A DNA stretch of 64,000 nt, from positions 2,914,001 through 2,978,000 of the forward strand of contig NC_081547.1 of the NCBI RefSeq assembly GCF_901000735.1, in the 5' to 3' direction. The translations under genes and the position numbers were made by a program. Of the stretch, positions 54,049 to 64,000 are shown one piece after another (within the stretch, counting starts at the first letter, position 1; every line of letters begins with the position of its first letter). Under the pieces are notes generated by a model. The model worked only from the letters and a program-made list of their open reading frames with translations, was not told the DNA's origin and ran no database searches. Origin of the DNA: Corylus avellana. Taxonomy: Eukaryota > Streptophyta > Magnoliopsida > Fagales > Betulaceae.

Positions 54049-55270
54049 GGATTGATAGTAACAGATAGTCTCCATTATTTTGGTGTAGATTTCTATCAAT
54101 GTGTCGTTGCGTTTCCGTGGCTTCTTATCACCATAAAATGCGTAATATGGTTTTAGTCTGCAAGAATGTTTCTAGTGCTTGAATTCTATTACAGCTTCAC
54201 TGTCGTATTTTTTTGTTTTCCCCTTAATGTGTAAAAGTACCTATTTGCATGTTTCACTTGAAATGGACAACATCCTAATCCTTGTCGGTACAAATTAGAG
54301 TCTATTTAGAATTGCATTTAAAAAATAAAGTTTTTAAGTCGAAAGGTATTTTTTTGACAAAAACTTTATTTTTAACTTTTTATTAAAGTATGTTTTGGTA
54401 GTAAAAAAGTATTTTTGAAAATTTTTACTAAATGGGCAATTTTTGGTTTGATATGACTTTTTAAACTCTTTAACGCTATCTCAAATAGACCCTAACTTAC
54501 AAAAATCAAGAAACTGAATTTGAATATGAGATGATCAAAATTTGTCTTAAGACTTCATTTGTTAATATTTATTGTCTCTTGCGCGTTTTAGGCTTGAAAC
54601 CCAAATACACTTATTGGTGTGATAATCCAAAATAATAATAATAATAAACAAAGCTTTTAATTCGAAAAATACTTTTTTGCAAAAGTTTTATTTTTTAAGT
54701 TTTTGTTAAAAGTGCGTTTTGATTATTTTTAGACACTTAAAAGTACTTTTAATTTTTTTTACCAAACAGATATATATAATTTTTTTAAAAAAATAAGCTT
54801 TTTAAATATTAAATGCACTTTTAAACATTCAAATGCACACACAAACGTGCCAAAAAAAAAAAGACAAAAGACAAAGATAATCTTATCGAAAGAAAAAGGT
54901 GGTTCAAAAAGATAAAAGGTTGCTTTTCTCCTCCATGGGTCATCTCTTCATATTGCTTTTTTGTTCATTGGCTCGCTGGGATGACCTTCATATTACTTTT
55001 TAACAACTAAAGTGACCCATATACAATATTTTTTCGTTATTATTGTTAAGAAATTTATCATATTTTTTAGAATTGGTGGGCAAAAAATAAGAAGAAAATA
55101 AAAAATAACTTGGTTCACCATTAAGGATTATGTTTACAGAGTTTTAGGAGGCCTCAATTACATTCGTCTACAGGATTGATGGTCCATTAATTTGGGATAA
55201 ATTTTAGTTTTAACTTTTAAAGGAGGCTGCAAATTATTTTTGGGTAAATTTTATTGATAGCGGAAAAAAA
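54049..55270. other. Spacer with 3' UTR and a block repeated at 58440-59290
   Basis: About 54340-55160 is paralogous to 58440-59290 (shared AAACTCTTTAACGCTATCTC, TTGTCTCTTGCGCGTTTTAG and CTCCTCCATGGG blocks). The last block occurs a third time near 62890. No gene is seen. Confidence 0.65.
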
Positions 55271-55271
55271 A

Positions 55272-55635
55272 AAGGGTAAAGTCTACTTAATCTCCTCAAA
55301 CTACAACCCTAATGACAATCTATCTTCCAAACTATCAATTATGACAATTTACCCCACAAACTACCAAAATAATGACAATGTACCCCCCAATGCTAGCAAA
55401 ATGACGAAATTACTCCTATTAAATTTTCAATAAGATAAAAATACCTTTAAAAATTTAAATTTTAGTATTTTTGTTTTTATTTTAGTAAGGGTAATTTCGT
55501 CATTTTTTAAAAATTAGGGGTATATTGTCATTGTTTTAGTAATTTGGAAGGTAAATTGTCGCAATTGATAGTTTGAGGGTTAAATTGTCATTGGATGGTA
55601 GTTTGAGGGGTTAAGTGAACTTTGCTCTGTGTTAT
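55272..55635. mobile_element. Foldback MITE, about 360 bp
   Basis: The left arm (GTAAAGTCTACTTAATC, then AAACTACAACCCTAATGACAA) is complementary to the right arm (TTGTCATTGGATGGTAGTTTG, GTTAAGTGAACTTT). It belongs to the same general type as the element at 896 but differs in sequence. Confidence 0.8.
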
Positions 55636-55696
55636 TTGAACTTTATGCTTGTTTATCAATGAATGTGATTGAATTGTTTTAAAAAAAAAAAAATTA

Positions 55697-55748
55697 CTTT
55701 GTTTACTTGATGTTGTAAGTGTAATAATAATAGGTCTATTGAACATAG
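55697..55748 (+). pseudogene. Relic of a type-1 gene 3' UTR
   Basis: The segment with AAGTGTAATAATAATAGG and TATTGAACAT matches the conserved 3' region of type-1 genes (for example 20428-20472). No type-1 coding sequence precedes it, so a type-1 gene was lost here. Confidence 0.7.
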
Positions 55749-55761
55749 AAAATGCTAGGGG

Positions 55762-56042
55762 TGTTAAATTATCAATTATCCCAAAAACTTAAGCTTATAG
55801 GAAGAGGTAAATTTAATTACTTAATCATTAGTTTAACACTCCCCTTCACGTGTGGGGTCAAACTCCCTTTTAATAGGTGAGGCCCAACACATGAAATATT
55901 TAATTTAAATGGGGGTGATTTGACGAAGTCAAGGTTCGATCCCAAGACCTTTGGCTTTGATACCATATTAAATTACAAATTATCCCAAAAGCTTAAGCTT
56001 ATAAGAATAGGTAAATTTAATCACTTAATCATTAGTTTAACA
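55762..56042 (-). mobile_element. Miniature LTR element (SMART/TRIM-like), 281 bp
   Basis: Two 77-bp direct repeats (55762-55838 and 55966-56042) begin TGTTAAA or TATTAAA and end TTTAACA. Directly inside the right repeat is the complement of TGGTATCAAAGCC, a tRNA-iMet-type primer-binding site; near the left repeat is a purine tract on the minus strand. The interior is only 127 bases. No clear target duplication was found. Confidence 0.78.
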
Positions 56043-56084
56043 ATGTAAAAAAAGAAAACAGAAAAATAATTGTATGGAAGAAAA

Positions 56085-57474
56085 TTTTTTTTTTTGTTTT
56101 GTTTTGTTTTTTTTTTAAAGAAATACATTCCATTTCATTGATAATAATCACGAGCATAAAACTCTTACATCGCAAGAGCACAAAGCCCTGAAAATGCAAA
56201 TTATAGCCGAAGCTATAAGGATACAACATCACCTAAAATCTCCGCTAACCTATGACTAGTTTTCAGTTGAAATAACAAATTTGCATAAGACAGACGCAAT
56301 TCAATGCATAGGTAGCGCAAATTCCTCCTCGACCCAAAAGCCAGGATGAAGTTCACGTTCACAACTCGAAGGTTTGGACTACAATTCACATCCACGACCT
56401 AAAAGATCTGGACCAAAGTTCAGTTCACATCCAAGCAGGCAGATCGAGTGGCCAAGCCTTATTACAAAACAGAAGCAAGAAAACCTAAATAAAACGTGAG
56501 CGAACCAAAGAGGCAGGGCCTTATTACAAGCAAATAACATGAATGAAATGCATACAGGGAAAAAAATGAACAAAGACAATACGAGGAAAATAAAACAAAC
56601 GGGAACAGGCACACGCAGCGTGGATGCCGATTGTGCACTCGCCGGAAACCGACACTAGAAGGGAACGATGGAAGCTCGACGTGGTGGGGACGCGAAAAAA
56701 GCCTAAAACAGTGGACGGAGGGTGGCGAAACCGATCGCCAGCAGGCCAGAAAACCATCGCAGCAGGGGACGTTGAAGCTCATCGCAGGAGGGGCACGAGG
56801 AAAGACCCAGCATTGGACGGTGGGCGGCAGAGCGGGCGGAGGAGATCGGCGGCGAACACAAAACAAAACTGGGGGGAGTTTGAAAGAAACTCCCAAAATC
56901 AGCACCCACATCGAGTGGCACACAAGCAAAGCTACAAGAACATCACCCCAAAAACACAGCAAAAAAAAAACAGAAAAGAAAAGAGCAGAAAACAACCAGA
57001 GAGCCCCGCCAAGGACAAAAGCAGAACAAAGAGGAAGGGGCGGCTGAGAAAGGGTAAGGAGGAGGCAACCTGGGCCAGGGACATCAAGTAAACTACTGGC
57101 ACCCGGTGCAAGGGCCGGTGAGGGGGAGGAGGGAGGCAACAAATGGCCATCCCTCCTTCCCTCACCATGAGGGAGGGGGCTTACCTGAGGTTGCGATACT
57201 AGAGAGAAAGTGAGAAAACCCTAATGGGAAAAAGGAAAATTGTATTTCTGATGTATGTTCAATTGTACAATAGAATGACATATTTATAGTTTAATAATGC
57301 CCTAAAAGAAATGAAATACAATAATTACAAAATCACATAAAATTAGCATATTTACAATAATGAATACAGTATCAAATATTGCAATAATATATGTGGAGAA
57401 TATTTTCGTAATATATTGAGAATATTTTGTCACATAAATATTACGAAAATATAATATTCTAACAAGGGGTACTA
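56085..57474 (-). mobile_element. Retroelement-derived segment, minus strand
   Basis: On the minus strand it starts TGTTAGAATATTATA with an LTR-like promoter (CTATAAATATGTC), passes a GC-rich stretch (about 56590-57180) with open frames on both strands but no recognisable domain, and ends in an A-rich tail. The 3' part matches 14545-14780. The GC-rich frames look like composition-driven openings. Class not certain. Confidence 0.5.
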
Positions 57475-57475
57475 A

Positions 57476-57623
57476 CTATTTTACTAATAGAAACTTACTA
57501 AACCGGTGTGTAGCTCATTCATTGGAGAAAAAAAAAAATTAATTAAGAGAAATGTAAAGAGTACTAATAAATAAGCTACACATCAGTTTAGTAAGCCCAT
57601 GTTAGTAAAATAGTTAGTACCCC
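57476..57623. mobile_element. Hairpin MITE
   Basis: GGGGTACTAACTATTTTACT at the left is exactly complementary to the right end. Arms of about 50 bases with few mismatches surround a short loop. Confidence 0.85.
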
Positions 57624-57728
57624 TAGTATTTCTCTTGAACATATGTGGCTATAAGCCCGAAATGGAATAGCCACTTTGTTATTTAGTTGCTTCAAGAATA
57701 ATTATTTTCACAAGAGAAATGTTAGAGA

Positions 57729-57869
57729 TGCTAAATTTTTTACCAATATATAAGTACTAAGATGATACATAACTTATTCAATGGAAATGATCAAAACAAT
57801 TAATAAAGAGAAATGCCTATGGGTACCAATAAATAAACTTCACATTATCTTGGTAAAAAATTTAGTACC
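57729..57869. mobile_element. Second hairpin MITE of related type
   Basis: TGCTAAATTTTTTACCA at the left pairs with TGGTAAAAAATTTAGTA at the right; the interior layout resembles the element at 57476. Confidence 0.8.
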
Positions 57870-57879
57870 CTTAGTATTT

Positions 57880-59691
57880 ATCTTTTCACAAAATAAAAAA
57901 TAGTAATTCCTTAAAAATAATAAAAATAAAAGTGTAAAGAAAACTTTGGAAAAACTTAAGTTACGCCTTCAAAGTATAAGCGGTTTTGCAATCATAACCT
58001 CGAAGTATAAAAATTTTGCAATGTCGATATCCTACGTTTTCGCCCCTTCTAATTTTTTCTTCATTTTTTTTTTTTGTTTTGTTAAAATGCTCAAAATCCA
58101 CTCCCCCCAAAAAAAGTGAAAATTCAAAAATGCTTTGGGGGGATACCAACAACCATGTCACGCCATGGGTCACCTGAATTTTCACTTTTTTTTTTTTTTT
58201 GAACTTTCACTTCTTTTTAAACAGTAATGATAAACAGCACACTGGGCGTGCATGAACGCCCGGCTAATTTTTTTTAAAAAAATATTAAAATATAATATTT
58301 TAATTATAAAAAATAAAAAATAAAAAAAATATAGTCGGGCGTGCAGTGAATCATTACTCTTTTTTAAATGGGGGCATTCCATCTCTACATTTTGAAGTAT
58401 TTTAAATGGGAGCATTTTAACTTTTAAGTTAAAAAATACTTTTTGGCAAAAATTTTATTTTTAATTTTTTACTAAAGTACATTTTGGTCATTTTAAGAGT
58501 CAAAAAGTCAAAAAGTATTTTTAAATTTTTTTACTAAATGAGCAATTTTTGGTTTGACATGACTTTTTAAACTCTTTAACGCTATCTCAAATAGGCCATA
58601 ACAAAAAACAAGAAACTAAATTTGAATATGAAATGATCAAAATTTGTCTTAAGACTTCATTTGTTAATATTTATTGTCTCTTGCGCGTTTTAGGCTTCAA
58701 AACCCAAATACACTTATTGGTGTCATAATTTCAAAAAAATAATAAATAAAGCTTTTAAGTTAAAAAAAACGCTTTTTAACAAAAACTTTATTTTTAAAAG
58801 TTTTGTCGAAAAATGTGTTTTGGCCATTTTTGAGCCATTTTTTGTCATAATTTTCGAGAAATGTGTTTTTTTTTTTTTTTTAAAAAAAAAAAAATTAATT
58901 ATTTGAGTGTTAAACTCACTTTTAAGCATGTCAAACGCAATTGCAAATATGCCCCAAAAAAGAAAAAGACAGATAATCTTATCCAAAGAAAAAGGTGGTT
59001 CAAAAAGATATAGGTTGCTTTTCTCCTCCATGGGCCATCTCTTCATATTGCTTTTTTGTTCATGGGCTCGCTGGGATAGTGGGATGTCCTTCATATTACT
59101 TTTTAACAACTAAAGTGACCACATCCAATAATTTTTAAGAAATTTATCATATTTTTTAGAATTGGTATGCAAAAAATGAGTAGATAGTAAAAAATAAGCA
59201 GTCACAAAAACCAAGATTTATTTCGTTCACCATTAAAAATTACGTTAACAGAATTTCAAGAAGCGTTAATTACATTCATGCAAAACTCTAAAGTCAGTAG
59301 TGATTATAGTTCAAGCCTCGATTCTATGGACTAAGCCTAAGCCTAAGAAGAAGATTTTTTTTTTCTTTTCTATTTTTTCATTTAAACCGTAACGCTTTCA
59401 ACGTCAATCAAGTAAAATACAAACTAGACTTAACAACTATGGTTCTCAAGTGAATGACTTTTGAAGAAAAAATCAGACAGGATACTGTTCATATATTGCC
59501 ACCAAATCTGAAAGACATTTGGACCGTTCTTTTCATTTCAGGTCGAAACTTCTTTCAAACCACGTGCAACACGAGTTACCCCTACCCACAAATCCCATAT
59601 TGTTTAAAAGATTATTTATATTCTTCAAAAAGTAGATGCTGTAGTTTTTTAACTACTGCTGTTAAAGTAACCAATGGTTGGGATTAAGAAG

Positions 59692-59723
<32 letters not shown>

Positions 59724-60016
59724 CCAACGGTTGAGGTTGAGATTTGATACTCATTTTCAAAATCAAATATTGCACTGCCAGCATCCTTCTTAAGACTTTC
59801 GAAATACATCTTTGGTGTATACGTATTTCTTTTTTTGTTGAATTATACGTATTTCTTTTCGAAAGAGGTAGAATATTTATATCCAATTCAGCTCATTGTC
59901 CTTGTTTAATATTCCCATTTTCATGAATTATTGTTGCCCAACTTTATTCCACTCCAGATACCCAGACCCTGCAAAAGTAGCAAGTACTCTTACCAAAAAA
60001 AAAAAAAAAAAACTCC
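57880..60016. other. Spacer and promoter region of the type-2 gene
   Basis: It holds AT-rich sequence, an imperfect inverted repeat near 58220-58360, the 58440-59290 paralogue of the 54340 block and the promoter region. About 59470-59575 is duplicated near 63040-63150 (shared TTTGGACCGTTCTTTTCATT and CCACGTGCAACAC, which contains a CACGTG G-box). No TATA box is obvious. Confidence 0.55.
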
Positions 60017-62500
60017 ATGGAAAAGCTTCACTCCCGTAAGCTTCTTCTCCACCTCTGGCTTCTCTTACCTCTCCTTTTCTCTTCACTTCTGCTTCTCTCA
60101 TCAGCTTACACAGTCCCTGATAAGTACTTCATCAACTGTGGAGCGTCCGAGAAAGTGACCACTAACGAAAGCCCGCCCAGGAACTTTGTCGGCGACCAAG
60201 ATTTCTCAGGTGGAAAAGGCAAAACTGTCGAAAGCAGCAACTCATCAATAGACACTCTGTATCGAACAGCAAGAGTTTACGAAAGGACATCTTCATATGA
60301 GTTCCAAATCAACGAGAACGGTACATACATAGTACGCCTCCATTTCTTTGTTTTCTCTTCGTCTCCTGATCTGTCTGTTGCTCTGTTCGATGTTTGGGCT
60401 TCTGGGTTCTCACTCTTGACAAATTATAGCACCCGAAACATAACTACTTCTCCAAGGATTGAGGAATTCTTGCTCACCATCCCACAAGGAAGTTTTAAAA
60501 TCTACTTCATACCTTCTCAGGAGTCATCTTTGGCTTTCGTAAACGCCATAGAAGTCTTTCTTGCCCCTGACAACTTCTTCGACGATAACAGTACCAATCG
60601 CATAACTTCTGCAGGAGTTAATGTTACCTACAGTGGTTTGATCTCTCAGGTTCTACATCCAATCCATAGGATCAACGTTGGAGGTAACTATATCAACGGT
60701 GATGATTTATGGAGAAATTGGGTGCCAGATGATAATTACTTGGTACTCAGACCGGCGACTATGAGTAATAATTCTGGTTCAACGCCTAATTACCAGAGTG
60801 CAGGGGTGACAGTGTATATTGCCCCAACTCTTGTCTATCAGACAGCCAAACAGTTGAATAAAAATGCTACCAACAATTCCAGTGTTTCAAATGCAACCTG
60901 GAGTTTTCCCGCCAAGAAGAATGCTACACACTTTGTTCGGGTCCATTTTTGCGACGTAGTAAGTACTACACCTAATGATTTGTGGTTCAATCTCTCTATC
61001 AATAGGAACTATACTCAGACGATCATTCCTTATGATAGAATTCAATATCTGGCTGCTCCATTCTACTTGGATTTTGTGGTTGATCCAGATTATTCAGGAT
61101 TTATGAATGTCAGTATAGGCGCGCTTGAGAACTCAACCATTCGTGATGCCTTTTTGAATGGACTGGAGATTATGGAGTTCATGAAGAAATCAAATTCCAC
61201 TCCCATGGAAATTGAATCAAAGAAAAAATTCTCCCCCGTTATAATTGGTGTTGTAAGTAGTGGGGCATTTGTCATTTTGGTAGTGGCGGTGGCCACGGGT
61301 TTGAAATGCAGGAAACGAGAGCCCGATCAAAGTTTGGTAGAGCTTCTTTATGCAGGGTTTAATTCTAACAACAAGTCGACTGAAAGTTCTAATGTGTCCC
61401 TTGCTCCTAATCTAAACCTCAGTTTAAGGATATCTTTTGCTGAAATACGGCGCGCAACTGAGAACTTCAATGCAAAACATTTGATTGGTAAGGGTGGATT
61501 TGGGAAAGTCTACGTAGGAACTCTTCGGAATGGTACGACAGTGGCTGTGAAACGAAGTGAAGGAGTTGGGGATGGGCAGGGTCTTCATGAATTCCATACG
61601 GAGATCATGGTGTTATCTCAAATCCGCTACCGCCATCTTGTATCTTTGATTGGGTATTGTGATGAAGGGAATGAAATGATTCTCGTTTATGAATTCATGG
61701 AAAAGGGGACTCTCAGAGATCATCTCTATAGTAAAGACGGTGGTTCTGATAAATCATTTTCACTATCTGAATTGTCTTGGACGCAAAGGCTTGACATTTG
61801 CATTGGTGCGGCAAAGGGCCTAGATTACCTGCATACTCAGGCAGGAAGAATTATACACCGTGATGTGAAGTCAACCAACATTTTGCTTGATAAAGATTAT
61901 GTGGCTAAAGTTGCTGATTTTGGGCTTTCAAAGTCAGGGCCTCCTGATCCAGAGCATTGCACCATGGCTGTGAAGGGTAGTTTTGGCTATTTTGATCCAG
62001 AATACTTGGCAACTCAACAGTATACTGAAAAATCTGATGTGTACTCCTTTGGAGTTGTGCTTTTTGAAGTTCTTTGTGCTAGACCGCCAATTGACAACTC
62101 GCTGCCAGAGGAGGAGGTGCCCCTAACTGATTGGGCGATGCAGCTGCATAGGAAAGGCCAACTTGAGAAAATTATTGATCCTGTGCTAGTTGGGAAAATA
62201 AAACCTGCTTCATTGCGAAAGTTTAGTGAAACTGCTGCCAAATGTTTGAAGCAAAAAGGTATTGGGAGGCCTAATATGCGTCAAGTGGTATATGACTTGG
62301 AATATGCACAGCAGCTTCAAGAACCAGTAATGCAGAGAGAGCAGGCTGAAGTCACCGGAACTTATATTTCTTCGTTGGACGGGTTTCAGTTTCATGGTGC
62401 TTGGAATTTTCCTCTTCAGGAAGATGATGAAGCACCCATTGAAGGGGATGATGATTCTGTTTCAGCGGCTACCGAAACTGTGACATCTAAATCCAACTGA
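60017..62500 (+). CDS. Malectin-like receptor kinase, CrRLK1L class, type 2
   Basis: The 827-residue intronless product starts at the ATG in CTCCATGGAAAAG and has a signal peptide of about 32 residues, DKYFINCGASEK, two malectin-like halves with many Asn-X-Ser/Thr sites (to about residue 395), a membrane helix at about 408-429 and an RD kinase: GKGGFGKV from 491, VAVK with Lys512, HRD at 614-616, DFG at 634-636, then GSFGYFDPEYL and SDVYSFG. The acidic tail contains EDDEAPIEGDDD. It is the only intact member of this lineage here. Expected role: plasma-membrane receptor for an apoplastic ligand. It resembles the At5g24010/At2g23200 subgroup; a one-to-one orthologue cannot be named. Confidence 0.93.
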   Translation: MEKLHSRKLLLHLWLLLPLLFSSLLLLSSAYTVPDKYFINCGASEKVTTNESPPRNFVGDQDFSGGKGKTVESSNSSIDTLYRTARVYERTSSYEFQINENGTYIVRLHFFVFSSSPDLSVALFDVWASGFSLLTNYSTRNITTSPRIEEFLLTIPQGSFKIYFIPSQESSLAFVNAIEVFLAPDNFFDDNSTNRITSAGVNVTYSGLISQVLHPIHRINVGGNYINGDDLWRNWVPDDNYLVLRPATMSNNSGSTPNYQSAGVTVYIAPTLVYQTAKQLNKNATNNSSVSNATWSFPAKKNATHFVRVHFCDVVSTTPNDLWFNLSINRNYTQTIIPYDRIQYLAAPFYLDFVVDPDYSGFMNVSIGALENSTIRDAFLNGLEIMEFMKKSNSTPMEIESKKKFSPVIIGVVSSGAFVILVVAVATGLKCRKREPDQSLVELLYAGFNSNNKSTESSNVSLAPNLNLSLRISFAEIRRATENFNAKHLIGKGGFGKVYVGTLRNGTTVAVKRSEGVGDGQGLHEFHTEIMVLSQIRYRHLVSLIGYCDEGNEMILVYEFMEKGTLRDHLYSKDGGSDKSFSLSELSWTQRLDICIGAAKGLDYLHTQAGRIIHRDVKSTNILLDKDYVAKVADFGLSKSGPPDPEHCTMAVKGSFGYFDPEYLATQQYTEKSDVYSFGVVLFEVLCARPPIDNSLPEEEVPLTDWAMQLHRKGQLEKIIDPVLVGKIKPASLRKFSETAAKCLKQKGIGRPNMRQVVYDLEYAQQLQEPVMQREQAEVTGTYISSLDGFQFHGAWNFPLQEDDEAPIEGDDDSVSAATETVTSKSN

Positions 62501-63607
62501 GGATTGATAGACGGTGCCAGACAGTCTGCATTATTTTTGGGGTAAAATGCTATTAGTCTCTATTATTGTCGTCCTTTTTTTTCCCCTTTTCCTAGCGCTT
62601 AATTTCAAAACTTGTTGAACAGAAGACTTCTATTTTCTAGCATTACTACGCAGAAGTGGGTTGTAAAATATCATGATTCCTATTTGCATGTTTCACTTGA
62701 AAATTGAGAGGATCATGATTACTTGCGCAAATTAATAAACTGAAATTGTCTTATTGATGCGATAATCCCAAAAAATAATAGCTTGCTCTTGCGACGGGAA
62801 AGGGGATCCCTTTGTGTAAGGCCAAAAAATAATGTTTTCTAAAGAAAAAGGTGGTTATAAAAGATAAAGGTTTCCAATATGTTTTCTCCTCCATGGGTCA
62901 TCTCTTCATACTGCTTTTTTTTTTTGTTTTTTCTTTGTTGATGGGATGTTCTTCATAGTACTTTTTTAACAACTAAATTGACCCATATCCAATAATTTTG
63001 AGTTACTATGGCCATCACTTGAATGAACTTTGGATGAAGAAATTAGACAGGATACTGTTCATATCATACCTCCAAAGCTCAGAGGCATTTGGACCGTTCT
63101 TTTCATTTCAGGTCGAAATTAACTTCTTTCAAACCACGTGCAACACAACATACATCTGACCCACAAATCCTATCTGATTTGTTACAGAATTTTCAACAAT
63201 ATATATATATAACATTTTACATTATCTTTGATTTTTCTTTTTCCATTTTGGCTGTCATCAACTTTATTCCATCCTCAGTTGCAGATTAGGTATGATTTAA
63301 CAATGAAAAGTAACTTTTGTTAATACTTTTTAGATGGTATTTTTTTATTTAAAGTTTTTAAAAAATGTTTTGATGTATCGTAGGGTTGAAAGTATTTTGG
63401 TGTTGAAAAATGCTAAATACATTTTCAAGTACCCATTATCTGTTGTAACAGTGATATTATATGTATTTTCATTTATTATTTTATTTAATACTAATTTTTA
63501 CTGATACGGCAGACAATTATTAATATTTTTTATTTTGAAAAGAAACAGCAAAAAAGGTAAAAAGAAAAAACATGTCAAACAAAACCTTTATAAGGGTACC
63601 AACATCC
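62501..63607. other. 3' region of the type-2 gene and duplicated promoter
   Basis: After the 3' UTR comes a third copy of the CTCCTCCATGGGTCATCTC block (near 62890) and then a copy of the type-2 promoter (about 63040-63260) leading into the relic at 63608. Confidence 0.65.
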
Positions 63608-63781
63608 ATGGAAATGGTACATTCCTGTAAGATTCTTTTGTTCCACCCTTCCTCTCCAATTCTCTTCACTTCTGCAGTTCTGCCTTCCTCTTTATCTTAT
63701 ACTCTTCCTGAAAAACAGTGTGACAGTCCTCTTTACAAGCAAAAAATGACTGGCCAAAATCAAAAGCATCTATTAAACTAA
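63608..63781 (+). pseudogene. 5' relic of a further type-2 receptor-kinase gene
   Basis: The frame reads MEMVHSCKILLFHP to SSLSYTLPEKQCDSPLYKQ, aligning with MEKLHSRKLLLH to SSAYTVPDKYF of the gene at 60017. After PEKQ the malectin domain is deleted: DSPLYKQ resembles the later SLYQTA block, suggesting an internal deletion, and the frame then ends at 63781. Confidence 0.65.
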
Positions 63782-64000
63782 TATAATTACGGGTTGACAA
63801 TTCTTGTATTTCCCCTTTCTTTTTCTTTTTCTTTTTCTTTTTTTAGTTTTAGCTTGTGAAGGAGTCTGCATCTTACTGTTAGTGAGAGAAGATAGAGATT
63901 TGTTTAAGAAAGACGAAGAGAATCTTATCGAAAGAAAAAGGTTGTTCAAAAAGACATGTTCATTATCAGCATGGTTAATTGAAGTAAAAGACATGTTCAT
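63782..64000. other. Start of a further spacer
   Basis: CTTTTT repeats, then AATCTTATCGAAAGAAAAAGG and GTTCAAAAAGA, as in the spacer near 54880. No gene is seen. Confidence 0.6.

Noticed and set aside
56462..57142. Long open frames on both strands in a GC-rich stretch
   Set aside because: They are open on both strands, show low-complexity Pro/Ser/Leu or Arg/Lys/Gln composition and no domain, and lie inside retroelement sequence.

Overview
This is plant nuclear DNA, most likely from a woody eudicot. It is AT-rich, full of SINEs, MITEs, CACTA, hAT and LTR-retrotransposon debris, and its genes are long intronless receptor-kinase genes of the CrRLK1L (malectin-like) class. I cannot name the species. 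The window is one tandem array of malectin-like genes, all on the + strand. Three runs of exactly 100 N (3575-3674, 13867-13966, 17576-17675) are placeholder gaps.

Layout. 1-3574: spacer plus the first 20 bases of a receptor-kinase gene cut by a gap. 3675-17575: a separate contig with a CACTA element (3688-5570), three kinase-less secreted malectin-like genes (7038-8207, 10645-11814, 13165-14275), a UDP-glycosyltransferase relic and a non-autonomous hAT element. 17676-26888: two near-identical repeat units, the first with a frameshifted receptor kinase (17877-20329), the second with an intact one (24151-26613). 26889-42976: a malectin-only pseudogene split by nested LTR elements (30797-34159), an intact malectin-only gene (37577-38779), and a TIR-flanked insertion carrying a broken ABI4-like AP2 gene. 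42977-51432: two more intact receptor kinases. 51433-64000: a second receptor-kinase lineage, with one pseudogene (52151-54048), one intact gene (60017-62500) and a duplicated 5' relic (63608-63781).

Two kinase lineages are present. Type 1 (At2g23200-like) has been amplified. Type 2 is intact only at 60017, but its 5' end survives as a relic about 1.9 kb into every amplified spacer, which suggests the ancestral locus was a type-1/type-2 pair. The intact proteins have a signal peptide, a double malectin-like ectodomain, one transmembrane helix and an RD-type Ser/Thr kinase. The malectin-only members have the same signal peptide and ectodomain but stop before the membrane helix. In characterised CrRLK1L proteins such ectodomains bind RALF peptides or cell-wall material, so the locus can be read as membrane receptors interleaved with soluble ectodomain paralogues. 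A ligand-buffering or decoy role for the soluble forms is inference.

Assembly caution: the end of the first contig (3354-3574) is the same sequence as the start of the third (17676-17896), and joining them recreates a full repeat unit. The placement of the 3675-17575 contig is therefore doubtful.
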